From Arctopsyche grandis (Eukaryota > Arthropoda > Insecta > Trichoptera > Hydropsychidae): a DNA stretch of 64,000 nt. Below the pieces are notes generated by a model, which was not told the DNA's origin, searched no databases, and saw nothing but the letters and a program-made list of their open reading frames with translations. The stretch lies in contig NC_135359.1 of the NCBI RefSeq assembly GCF_051622035.1, forward strand, positions 20,971,501 through 21,035,500. The letters run 5' to 3'. This document shows positions 1 through 12,415 of this stretch, piece by piece (positions within the stretch are counted from its first letter, which is position 1; the number at the start of each line of letters is the position of its first letter). The position numbers and the translations under genes are program-made.

Positions 1-2
1 AT

Positions 3-1252
<1,250 letters not shown>

Positions 1253-2468
1253 ATATGTTTGTACTTCATGCATTTATGAATATGTTGTATTATTTATTAT
1301 TATCTTAAATAAGCTTCAGATATATTATCAACCAATCTGTATTGATTGTTTTTATCACTGTATACATCATACGATATTGATATTGAACTACTCCATACAT
1401 GTGTAAAAATTATATCATACAATTAAATACTACACTTAAAATCGTTTAAAAGATGAATCGATAATATATATTTCACAAATTATGTACATACCTACATGTT
1501 TTTTTTATTTGATATATTGCCATAGTTGATAATCAATAATGTTATCTTGCCGTATTTTTTTATTTTGCACATTCAAGGTTGTGACGTTGCAAATTTATGA
1601 CTGCACTTTATGTTTACCAACAGGTGAACTCGACATTTATGTACTGTTCGCTTCATATTTGCATTTACGATTGAAATCATGGGTGAATGCATTGTATAAA
1701 TCAAACGCTTGTAATGAAATATTAACCAACGATCTTGATATGGAGTTTTTATTAAACCATGTAATTTGATTGAACATTCAAGTTTGTTATTATCTTGTTG
1801 ATAGGCGAACTCGATTATTTGAAAATGCAGAGTCGCTATCTTTATGAATTCCCCACAGTAACGGCTAATGTTAACGCAAAAAGAATTATAACAATAAGAA
1901 CTACATGTTATAAAATAAAAAAATTAATCACAAATTGTCATTAAATGAAATTTCGTTTTCAAATATTTACATGTCGCATTTACAGTGGTTTCAAAATACT
2001 CGCTGACCTTACACCGCACAGACGTGTGTTTGACTATTGTTTTTTTTATTATTATTTCATTTTAATTTACATATAATATGAAATTGGAGATTAATAGTGA
2101 AGTGAACAGCTGTTATATAAACGAGGTAATTTTTTAAATACATTATATCATACATATGCGTGTAGGCAAAAAGAGCGTATTTTATGAATTTCTTTTATAC
2201 TACGCAATGAAATGTATACATTTGTATACCAGCTCAGAGGGTAAGTTTGAAGAAATCATGAAACGGAGAAGTTGAGAAATGTATTTTGAAGTGTTTCATT
2301 CAAAAATGGTTACCTGGACGACCAATACAGGTCTATTGTTAAAAAAAAGTTATATTTTCTTTCTTTTCCCCTTGTGAACCAACTTAATATGTGTTTAATT
2401 CAGATAATCAAAGTTCTATGTACTATATTATATGATTTTCTTATTAGACATATGTACATACATACATA
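1253..2468. other. Intergenic, 3' flank of the zinc-finger gene
   Basis: AT-rich and without a recognisable gene. The open frame at 1539-1769 encodes nothing I recognise. A segment near 1577-1623 is bordered by AG and GT, but its translation matches no domain I know and it is not joined in frame to anything. Confidence 0.5.
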
Positions 2469-2486
2469 CATATGTGCGCGGTCTCC

Positions 2487-2846
2487 GTGACGAGCCGGAA
2501 TGTTAAATTACAGAAAACGCAAATATCGGAAGGCAAAGATCTTAAGTCGAAAGATCAAAAAAAAGGGTGGATGGTAAACGGTACATACTCATTTAATTTG
2601 CGCGAGCAGGATACGACAGGAACAAGAGGAACAGGCTTTTCCTCCCGTATTAATGTGCGCGCGCAGAATACGGGAGGAAAAGCCTGTTCCTCTTGTTCCT
2701 GTTGTACCCTGCTCGCGCAAATTAAGTGAGTATGTACCGTTTACCATGCACCCTTTTTTTTGATCTTTCGACTTAAGATCTTTCGATTTTCGATCTTTGC
2801 GTTCCGATATTTGTGTTTTCTGTAATTTAACATTCTGGCTCGTCAC
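2487..2846. repeat. Foldback (long inverted repeat) element
   Basis: The segment is one long, nearly perfect palindrome. It begins GTGACGAGCC (2487-2496) and ends GGCTCGTCAC (2837-2846), with the centre near 2666 in a GTGCGCGCGC tract. Arms of about 170 bp include a Gly/Lys-coding-like AAGATC/AAAGATC-rich outer part and an inner part with AGGAACAGGC. Both strands therefore show mirror-image open frames (2472-2729 + and 2589-2846 -) that are not genes. Outside the arms, CATATG occurs on both sides (2469-2474 and about 2854-2859). A rearranged relative lies at 17340-17580. This is a foldback MITE; the superfamily is unknown. Confidence 0.85.
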
Positions 2847-2930
2847 GTTGACCCATATGTGCGTACGTATATGGATATATCGCCATTTTTGATCATTTAT
2901 TTGGATGATTTACATGTGCAATTGGTAAAC

Positions 2931-3025
2931 GGATTATTCCGCATAAAGCAATCTCGCGCAAGTCACTAAAATCTCGATCACTGAACATCTAGCACTCGAG
3001 TTCTCGTTAGTACAATATTTTACGT
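2931..3025. repeat. Single-arm copy of the 46471-46659 foldback family
   Basis: Starts GGATTATTCCGC and runs through a CACTAAAATCTCGATCAC core to a CACTCGAGTTCT block and GTTAGTACAATATTT. It is clearly the same as the left arm and start of the loop of the palindrome at 46471-46659, but the opposite arm is missing. Confidence 0.75.
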
Positions 3026-3041
3026 GAATTTGAATTTCTGA

Positions 3042-3080
3042 ATCCGATAATAATATTTTCTAATTAAAAAATTATTATCG
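3042..3080. repeat. Short AT-rich hairpin
   Basis: CCGATAATAATATTTTC is followed by its near reverse complement ending in ATTATTATCGG. The hairpin stem is about 15 bp. It may be the remnant of a MITE end; no function is inferred. Confidence 0.5.
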
Positions 3081-6000
3081 GATGATGTGACATTGCAACA
3101 CGATCATTGATTTATTTAAACGTACAATTAGAGGCTATTAAAAAGGGCAGTTCCTCCATAGGAGCTGTGAAACTGTAACGAATTCCTTTCCAAAACCGCT
3201 TGTTATTATATTATCAAGAAAAACCTTAATCTTAGGCAATTGCCCAAAAAGCTACCCTTTTACAATCGTTCTATTAACTGTACTTTCATTTAATTTGTGA
3301 TTTTATGTTGTATCTCATATTGATCGACGTTATCTGGAACGATGGTCCTATTTTTATAGAATTAGTGGGACTATTGATTTTCTTCAACATTATTAGTTGT
3401 TTTAAAAGTACATACATATACTTACAGACTGCCAAACAATACTATATATTTGAATACTTCTTTAGTTCCATATCTTTGAAGAAGATAAGAGAGTTTTCAT
3501 TAGATTTAAAAGATTTATACTTGTTATTGCGGACTTTTATAATATTTACATTATTTTGAACATTTTTATCCCTAGTATGACGCATTTTGCTGAAAGATTT
3601 CTGTAATATTTTTTAGTTTGCAAAAATTAATATCTAAGGGGAAAAATTATTGATGAATATTTTGTGCAAAAGAATCTGAACACGTGCGTGTTATAAGATG
3701 TTGACCAATTCCAATCATGTTGCTTACTATCAAATGGAAAAAAGTTTGCATGTGAACACACGATAAATAATTGAAAAAATAACAATGTCAAGAATATGAT
3801 CCCCCGCGTAGGTTTATCTAAGTTCTAAGGTCGCGCAAGTCAAACCCGACAACAATAATAATAAAATATGTTTGCTGGGGGCCTATATCACGATCGGAAA
3901 ACTTTTTTTGAAAATATCTTCGTCACAGTACGCAGAATTGATAAAAACAAACATATTATTCTGTCAAACATTAGGAAAGAAAATGAATAAAATAATAAAT
4001 TAAATTAAATGTCTAAAATATCAAAGTTTTTAATTGCTTTTGCAATATATTGACTCTTAATTCAGCGAACTTTCCGATTGGCGCTAATTTTTAAACGTAA
4101 TAAATTCAGTAAATCGTATTAGGTTATGTTAAAAAATATTGAGTTTTTGGCCAAACATTGTAGCAAAATATACAAATGTCAAACTAATAACAGTTTCGTA
4201 ACTTCGCACTGCTGTGCCAAACTGACAGTACCCATCAATTTATGTCTTAAACTGCAAAAAATATACAACATTTTGATGTGGTGACGTCAAAATGATACCT
4301 GGAGACGTGACATGTAAGTTTTGAGCAGAGGTACATATCATGAAATAAAACAATATTTTCAAAATCTCATACAGCTCGTTAAGTGTATTTTCACTATATT
4401 ATCTAAATTATCGCACGTGCTAATAAGCGATGAGCAAGCATAATATAATGAGTTTTGTTGCAGACCCCCAGCTGTTTGTGCCGTTTATCTTTAGCAAATA
4501 GCTGGTATGACGAAATCATTACGTCAAAACACTCCCTCAAAAATAAGCGTCATGGGTCGCAATTTGCTTTAACAGAGTCGCACGTTTGTGTATTTTTCAA
4601 TTTTGCTTATATGTTGATACATCAATTTAAAAATAAATTTATTCTCGGACGATAATAATATATACATGATATGCATTTATTTTGTGCGAAAATCGATGAC
4701 AATATATTATTTATTTTATTTTTATAACGGAGAAAGGATGAACTGATTAGTAACGTTAGTGTAATTTGAGTATCTATTGGTTTTGATATGACAGCTTCGG
4801 TCAAAGACGAATAACTTTGATATGTAATTTAATTTAATGATATGTAATTTATTAACACTTAAATACATAGTTGCTTAACTGGGTAATGACTTCTAGAAAG
4901 TCACGTGTCATAGATTTTAAAATCAGATCAGATAACATTAGAATAGTCAATAAATTGATGTTGTTTTTCATTATGTTGTATTTTGGATAGGTGGTGTAAA
5001 TGAAATCGTTTCAGGGGCAGTTGCCATCGACCCTGTTGAATCAAAAGAACATGACGTAAGTGTATGATCTATTATTTTTAACGCTTATCATTCCAAACAG
5101 TCAATTTAAATTGTCCGGATATTAACTTATTGTTGCAATTGAACCACTGCAATGGTCGCTCGTAGTAAAAATCCCGATAGCTGAAGGTTGAATGACCAGT
5201 TCAAAGCCATTTGGAAATTGTATTATGTATATATTATCGAAGAGGAAGTTAAGAAGCTTTGGATGAATGGTTCGATAAAATCATATTTATTATATTATAA
5301 ATTACATACATACTTAATTTTTGGGGAAATTTCGTGCTAGTTTTTATCAAACAAGGTTAAATAGATAGTGTTGGAAGTATTCGAGATATGACTTTTCTTT
5401 GTGTTTTTATTGGAATTATTTATGTTTCTTTAATATTAGTTTGTTTTCTATTTAAAGCTCAGGAAAGGAATGTAACGCAAAAGTTGCGATTATTCTGATG
5501 AAATGCTGACTGTTATTGTCTCGATAAATATACGCTAAGAACTACGTATACATATAATTGCTGATAATACTTTTTAGTGTTTACAAACGCAGACTATCAG
5601 GCAGGCAAAGGGTTTGCTTTACGCTCAGTACTTTTTTTTTATATTTTCTGTTACATTTTATATTTTACGTATTTTTATAAATAAAAACTACAAACCTTTT
5701 TCCAAAGCTGATGCAATATGTATTTCAAAAAAGTGTATTATTATATTTAAAGTTTTATATATTTTATTATTAGACATGAATAATATTCATATGTACATAA
5801 GAGGGGAGTAATGTTAATGTTTTTAAAATAAATATTTAAAATGTACATATTTATGTAATTATCGTAAAACACTTGTTTCTACACATCAAGTTAAAAAAAA
5901 TATTTAAAAACTTCAAGGAGGAATTAACAAGAATTCTAATCAGTTTCAATAGACAATACTAACCAATTAAAATTGGAGCCCAATTTTTTAAAAATTTCAC

Positions 6001-6820
6001 AAACCATTTCCTGGTATAAAAAATCCCGTCTTCTTTTTCACCGACCGTGAACAATATCGATATCTCTCATACATCGATATCACATTTTTATTCTAATTAA
6101 TTAAAGAAGTGCGTTTCGGCGACATTGTGATAACCCGAGATCTTTCAGTCTATGGAACTTAATGAAATATAGGCGCCGTTATGTTTGATAAGCATGCGGG
6201 CAGACTTGACCCCCTGTAGACATCAACTAAACGGACAATATTCACTATCGGAACAACATTATCTAATGTCGTCTTTCATTTCACCCATTTTATTTTTATG
6301 CACGGTCGCTTCGCCCAATGACGCATTAACGTATATGTTTTTAATAAAAAAACACCATTGATAAGTTTAAAATTCACAAATTTCTACTCTTAATACGTTA
6401 GATGATTTTCTACTTATTCAAATATAGAGCGAATTTTTTTTTAATAAATTTAATTTCAAAGTGCAATATATCATAGTATATTAGTTTATACATAATGATG
6501 ACATTATTAATATTTTACTTTCAGTTTACTTATCGAATGTCTTATATTAGCAATATTTGAAAATGATAACCCTCTGTATAAGTAGGCAACAGCTCGCATA
6601 TTTATCATTGTATGTCTTAAAAAGTGTACTTAAACAGAGCACATGTTATAGGGTGTTTATAAAATTTAATTGTATTGTTCTAGTTAGGCATTGATAACAA
6701 TAAAATTTTGTAAAAAAAATTTAAGTTGTCCTACAGTTATAATTGGCAATAATCATAGTTGTAGTTTATCGATAGTTATTGTGTACTACCATATGTATAT
6801 ACATATATATATAAATTTTC
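3081..6820. other. Intergenic, AT-rich, no recognised gene
   Basis: No convincing coding gene is seen. Open frames such as 3305-3559 and 5614-5811 are AT-rich, hydrophobic by composition and match nothing I recognise. One short stretch, 4991-5057, looks like an isolated coding exon and is listed separately. Confidence 0.5.
4991..5057 (+). other. Candidate orphan coding mini-exon
   Basis: A GGATAG acceptor-like site is followed by 67 bases open in one frame (GGVNEIVSGAVAIDPVESK then EHD) and a perfect GTAAGT donor at 5058-5063. The composition is protein-like, unlike the flanking AT-rich DNA. I found no partner exons. It could belong to an unseen gene, be a decayed exon, or be chance. Confidence 0.3.
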
Positions 6821-6829
6821 GGTACCTTT

Positions 6830-7220
6830 CGATCAATGTGTTTTGCCAGTGATGAAGTATGGATGTGAAACTTGGACATTAAACGCCAAAATCCAATTAA
6901 AAGACAAAGTCCAATGCACTCAAAGAAGTATGGAGCACTTTATGCTTGCCATAACGAAGAGATATAGGCAACGGAATACGTGGATGAGAAGTATGACAAG
7001 GGTAGTGGATATGGTGAACATAATGAAGAGATTAAAACGGCAATGGTCGGGTCAAGTCGCTAGAAGAATGGACAAAATAAATGCCAGAATGGTACTTGAG
7101 AGCATGTAAAAGGGTGAAAGGAAGGCCTCAAGGAAGATGTGTAGACGAAGCGTGTTGAAGAGGCCTTCCTCTTGCAGTGGATGGTGAATGGCTTATATGA
7201 TGATGATGATGGTGAATACT
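6830..7220 (+). mobile_element. 3' end of a non-LTR retrotransposon (RTE-like), degraded
   Basis: The open frame at 6843-7109 contains the stretch MKYGCETWTLNAKIQ, then RSMEHFML and RQWSGQVARRMD. This is the typical C-terminal extension of RTE-type endonuclease/reverse transcriptases (consensus like YGAETW...QRAMER.ML...W.WAGH.ARR.D). After the stop, GRPQGRC and QWMVNGLY appear in shifted frames, followed by a GATGATGATGATGG microsatellite, the usual 3' tail of this group. The upstream reverse-transcriptase and endonuclease domains are absent, so the copy is 5'-truncated and frameshifted. Not a host gene. Confidence 0.85.
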
Positions 7221-7781
7221 TTGGTAAATCATCAATAAATTCATATTTTATTACTGTTTTATATCAACTTTAGGGACAGCTATCATTTTATTCCAAGGTT
7301 TAGTAAACTTAATAATAATTATTTATTTGTATTACTAGTGTATTGCAAATAAATAATTATTCATAATATTTTACTGTTGACTAAATAAATAAATGCACAT
7401 ATGAAGGTTGTAATGTATGATCGGAATTTTATACTGGAAAGCATCGTACAAGTTTTTTGCACACACTGCGTATACTATTTGTTAGTTTTCATTGCCTGTT
7501 ATGTTTTTTTTTTAATTTTGTTGAATTTTAATTAAATGCAAAGTAATATTCTAGGATTATTTTCAATCTATTTTGATATGATAAAAATACGAAACTCAAA
7601 ACTTATCATTTTCTAAAAATGAGTAGTAGCTTCTGGTTAGCTTTCACCTTAATTTTTCGCAATGAAGTTTTTGTGTGGATATCCTCATGTGCATGTATGT
7701 AATTCTAAAACTTGGAAAAATTACTGAACTTTAGCTCACTTTAACCTCCATTTACTATATACGTACATATTTACCTACATG

Positions 7782-8245
7782 CAGTGGTGTAGTCGGGCCA
7801 GGTCGCCGCCCTGGCACTTTGATTCATATAAAAATTGTTTTTCGAGAACAATTAAAAAATATTTCACATAAAAGTTTGTATTCCAAATATTGTGAGCAAT
7901 CGAATCAATCGAATAGTAATCTGAATACATTCAAAACTTAAAAGACGTTTAATGAAATTTATTGGCTTTTTTTATCTAAAACCATCCAAAACTTGGTTTT
8001 AGGTTTTTGCAAAATCCAAGATGTTGAAGAGGATACATTATGAAAGTTTTTATAAAATATAAAAAAAAAAATTATAATTTCAACAAGTAAGAATATTTGT
8101 TAATTATTATTTCATTTTTTTAATAAATATTTGAACTACCAATATTAGGATACAAACTTTTTTTTAGTAAGGAAAAAAGTGGGGGGGAAGGGTCGTAAAA
8201 ATTAAACATCGACCTGGTTCATTTTTATTTAGCACTACACCACTG
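7782..8245. mobile_element. hAT-type MITE with 8-bp TSD
   Basis: Terminal inverted repeats are CAGTGGTGTAGT at the left and ACTACACCACTG at the right. The octamer CCTACATG stands immediately outside both ends (7774-7781 and 8246-8253). An 8-bp duplication with CAGTGG-type termini is characteristic of the hAT superfamily. The 464-bp interior is AT-rich and non-coding, so the element is non-autonomous. Confidence 0.9.
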
Positions 8246-8636
8246 CCTACATGTACATACATACATACATATATCTATACGCCTTAGGTGAAATGTTGAT
8301 AAAATCAAGTAATCATTGCAAAAATCTGAAAGCGCTTCATAGTGTATATGAAAGTTTAATTTCTTATAAATTTCAAAACAAAAAATCTTACGAAATTTAG
8401 GAGTTCATATAAATTAGTATGCGCATGAATAATTAAACGTCATTCCGTCGAAACAATGGACGATATTTTCAGACATTGTGTTTGTGTAAGTTAATTCAAA
8501 TATTCAGAACATGGTGTGCTCGTTTTTTAAATTGTGTTTGCATTACACAAAACAGCAAATTTGACTTGTGTGCGTGATCTTTGACTGCCCCACTCGAGTT
8601 GACTGCCGACGGAGATAACGGCCGTCGCTCCGTTGG

Positions 8637-8643
8637 TATATAA
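8637..8643 (+). promoter_or_regulatory. TATA-box promoter candidate
   Basis: TATATAA sits in an island of higher GC (8570-8720) that stands out from the AT-rich surroundings, and a CCAGTTC initiator-like site lies about 30 bases downstream. The next gene on this strand is SLC25A38 (ATG at 9334), but a strong TATA is unusual for such a housekeeping carrier. It could serve another transcript; the 8966-9208 frame is not a recognised protein. Confidence 0.4.
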
Positions 8644-9333
8644 GCAACACCCGTGCAGGGGGTCGCCAGTTCTATCAGCGTTCTGCTAGCTCGTGCTCCT
8701 TCCAAACCACCTCTCTCGACGAATCGAAGTCTGCCCAAGAATCAAATACTCATCGATTTCGACAGCAGTGATTTTGGATTTCCATAAATGAAGATATCCC
8801 CCGTTTGTGTGAATCGTCACACAAATATCTAAGCTACAGCGCATTTCGAACTTTCCAAACCGTTCTCCCTCTTCGAGCTTGCCCCAACCGATTTAAAAGA
8901 CCGAGCCAAACGTTCAAACGCTATCACTGGAGTCTTTTTTTGGAGTCGTCCATTCTTAATTTAAAGTGAATCACTGTGTACTCTTCTTTCATGAATTCAT
9001 TTCTGAGATCGGCTGTTGTAAAAATGCACATCAGTCTGTTCCGTGTGAACCCCATCTACTATTCCGACTACTCAGATACGATTGTGGCCGCCCGCTGTTG
9101 TATTTAAACAGTTTGTCCAAAGACAGCTGTTATACAATATTAACAGCCTCGTACATCCAATATAAACACATCAAATATAAATTCTTCGGAGTATTATTCC
9201 CACCTTGATTTTGACATTCTCATTACTTTTGAGCAATTGGAATATTAACAACATAATCGTCGCTTGGATCAAGTGTGACGGGAAATTTATTCTCTGATAA
9301 TATACACACACACCACTTGTATATTGAGATAAA

Positions 9334-10957
9334 ATGGATGTGAGTAATGTGATTTTAAGTGCATTTATTTGAGCATTTTGCTTGAAATTGTATGATGCTT
9401 ATATATTTTTTGTATTGTTTTAGTATCCTCCAGTTTTGAAGGCGTTCTTGGCCGGATCGTTCTCCGGGACGTTCAGCACTGTTCTGTTCCAGCCGTTGGA
9501 CCTCGTCAAGACACGCCTGCAAAGTGCTGCTACACCAGTGCATGCAGCCGTTAAGTAAGTGCATTTGATAAACAATTATTGCATAACGAATCAATCGGCA
9601 ATGCCTTTCAAGATTAACCTCGTTATCTATTCATTAATGAAGAAATTACATCAGTGGCATTTTTAGTCAACATCATTATAAATCCATTTGTGTATTATAA
9701 AAATATAATTAGTATATTTATCTAGTGGTTTTGTTTTTTTTTTTTCGTTATACAACTTTAATTTTTAATCAAACGTTAATTTTAAATCAAATCTTCCATT
9801 TTTTTAATACGTACATTTTATGATGCAATAATAATGCTACATTTCTTATTAAAACTGTTCATTCATATTACATACATTTTTATATGATTAATTCAATTTA
9901 AATAAAACTATTCATTTGTATTAATTTATTTTTTATTTTTTATTAGTGGTCGTGGTGTTCAACCGGGTATGATCAACATTGTTACTAATATAGTCAAACA
10001 AGATCATATTATCGGATTATGGCGTGGTATGGTGCCAGTGAGTATATTTTTACACTACCATTTAAAATGAATATAAAGCAATTTGTTTCATTTTATACAT
10101 TAAATCCTTAAAAAATTTGATTATAATCCGAATTTTTCTTGTTTTAGTCGATAACACGATGTGTACCCGGCGTCGGATTGTATTTCTCATCTCTTCATTG
10201 GCTGAAAGGACAGCTTCAAGTCAGACAACCGGGAAAAGACATCGGCGCATTGCAGGCAGTCGGCCTCGGTGTCGTCGCTCGCACCATGAGCGGCGTTCTT
10301 CTCATTCCGTTCACCGTCGTCAAAACGAGGTTAGTAATGCACTGACATTATTGCTAAGAGGATCGTTAATTGAAAAAGCAATTTGAATAACACTCAATGT
10401 ACATTCAGATTCGAATCGGGTGTTTACGGATACAACAGCGTACTCGGAGCATTACGTGACATTTGGAGAGTCGAAGGTCCTCGCGGCCTCTACTGCGGAC
10501 TGGGTCCCACTTTAGCTAGGGACGCTCCATTTTCCGGACTGTACCTGATGTTTTACACCCAAGGAAAGAAAGCCATCCCTGAAGGTAATATTTCTAACGA
10601 AATAATTTACATCATCGACTTTTCTACTGATTGTGTTTTATAATAATGAGGCTGTTTTCTATTACAGAATGGCTCCAATCGCCGACTCAAGCAAGTGCAT
10701 TGCACTTTTCGTGCGGCGTGGCGTCGGGTGTTTTAGCATCGGTTGCGACGAATCCAGCCGACGTGATCAAGACTAGGATGCAACTGTTTCCAGACAGATT
10801 CCCGAGTGTGCTAAGCGCTGCAATCTACGTCCAACAGACACACGGAATGACCGGGTATCTGAGTGGAATCGTACCGCGTATGCTACGACGTACTCTCATG
10901 GCCGCCATGGCGTGGACCGTCTACGAGGAGATAACTCGCAGCATGGGTCTCAAATAA
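9334..10957 (+). CDS. SLC25A38: Mitochondrial glycine transporter (SLC25A38/Hem25 family)
   Basis: Six exons joined in frame: 9334-9339, 9424-9554, 9947-10037, 10148-10329, 10409-10584 and 10668-10957 (stop TAA), giving 291 residues, the normal length for the family. The protein starts [18 protein letters not shown] and carries the three mitochondrial-carrier repeats with signature motifs [11 protein letters not shown] (repeat 1), IPFTVVKTR (repeat 2) and [11 protein letters not shown] (repeat 3). Six membrane helices are expected in the inner mitochondrial membrane. The first motif, the N-terminal AGSFSG and the C-terminal AMAWTVYEE are typical of SLC25A38, which imports glycine for 5-aminolevulinate and haem synthesis. 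The initiator exon is only two codons (Met-Asp) before a GTGAGT donor. Intact copy; codon use is richer in C/G third positions than the introns. The poly(A) signal is at 11371. Confidence 0.95.
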
Positions 10958-11370
10958 CATCAGAGCAGATTTTAATATCCTCTTCGAATATACTAAACAA
11001 TGTATCCAGAAAGGAATTACACTGCTGACGTAGAGGGTTGCATGAATATTTAATACATATTTAAAGTATCCGTATTGAACACCTCAGGGTAATGATGAGA
11101 TTGTTGACGCAATGGATTTGTTGAATTCTCACAATCATTTGGTCGATCGGCAACTCTATTATTTCTTTTTGAGTAGAGATGGCAAATTTGTTAGCTCGTT
11201 AGTGTCAGGCTTTATTTTTAAACTCAAAATTTCCACACGTTGTAGTAATGTTTTCCACAATTAATTTTCGATTATTTGTAAATAGAATTTTATATAAATT
11301 ACCTTAACATATTAATGATTTGCCATCGAATAATTGAAATATGATATTAAATGTACCTATATATACATAT

Positions 11371-11376
11371 AATAAA
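11371..11376 (+). terminator. Poly(A) signal of SLC25A38
   Basis: AATAAA about 410 bases after the stop codon, on the coding strand, in the convergent gap between SLC25A38 and the BRAT1-like gene. Confidence 0.6.
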
Positions 11377-12043
11377 GATGATTATATATTTTTATATTTG
11401 TTAGCAAATTGTACCAAAGATTTTCTAATGTATTGTTCCTTTTTTTTACATATTTACTCAATTTATAAAAAAGATCATTATTTTGAATCTATAATATATC
11501 AAAATTAAACTTTTTCGTAATGTTACAAATATTCATACTATACTATATTTTACTGTGTCATATTACGCATATTAGATCTTAATTTGTTTTTATAATTAAA
11601 TTTGCAATTCATAATAAATATATGATAATTATACGAGCAATTTTAATCACCTAACACAAAATTCCTTTCTATTTTTATATCAAAAATGCACACATGAAAG
11701 CTGCGTGGCCATATTTAACCTTTGCTAGGTTTTGTTTATGTCCGGGTCGTTAGCTACATAATCGCCGTCGTATTCAGACACATCATAAGCGATAAAGCTA
11801 TGTATATAAGTGAACTTTGCATCACTACAGTTAAGATATATACGTATATAAAACTTTTCACACATATGTCAGCGGCGAGTTAAACGATATCTGTATTATT
11901 ATGTTAAACGATTGTTAACATTAGATCTGCTCTATTTCATCGCTAAATTGGGACAAATCAAATTGCCACTCGATACAATTATACACAACTCTTACTGTTT
12001 TTGTTTTGAAAAGAAAACATTCACACTTCCATTACATATTGTA

Positions 12044-12049
12044 TTTATT
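12044..12049 (-). terminator. Poly(A) signal of the BRAT1-like gene
   Basis: AATAAA on the minus strand, about 370 bases beyond the stop at 12416. The convergent neighbour SLC25A38 ends near 11400. The gap 10958-12415 holds only these two 3' untranslated regions and AT-rich spacer. Confidence 0.5.
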
Positions 12050-12415
12050 TTATAAAAAGGTATAATAATAATAAAATAAAATAAAAAACATTTGAATGAA
12101 ATTCAACATTTTCGTGCGACAAAAATGAACATTTGATAGTCGAATAGTGTTATACATTGTGATAATGTAGCCCTTTGCAGAAAAAAATCACATTAGACTT
12201 TGTACTACAGTGAATATTTCATATTGTTGTAATCTTTAATATTATAAAGAGCATGTTGATCATAATTAACATTCGTAACAATGTTGTAACGTAACAATAA
12301 AACTTGCATTGAACCCTGTAATACAATGTTTACTCAAGACAATTAGATTGTTTGCACATTCGTTCATTTTAAAAACAGAAACAATCCAAATAATAATAAA
12401 TAATACAGGCTCTTT

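Noticed and set aside
2472-2846. Mirror-image open frames of 85 codons on both strands
   Set aside because: They are the two arms of one palindrome; similarity of the products is forced by the inverted repeat, not by gene duplication.
8496-8738. Minus-strand open frame of 80 codons over the TATA region
   Set aside because: Composition-driven; it overlaps the promoter-like block and has no recognisable domain or splice context.
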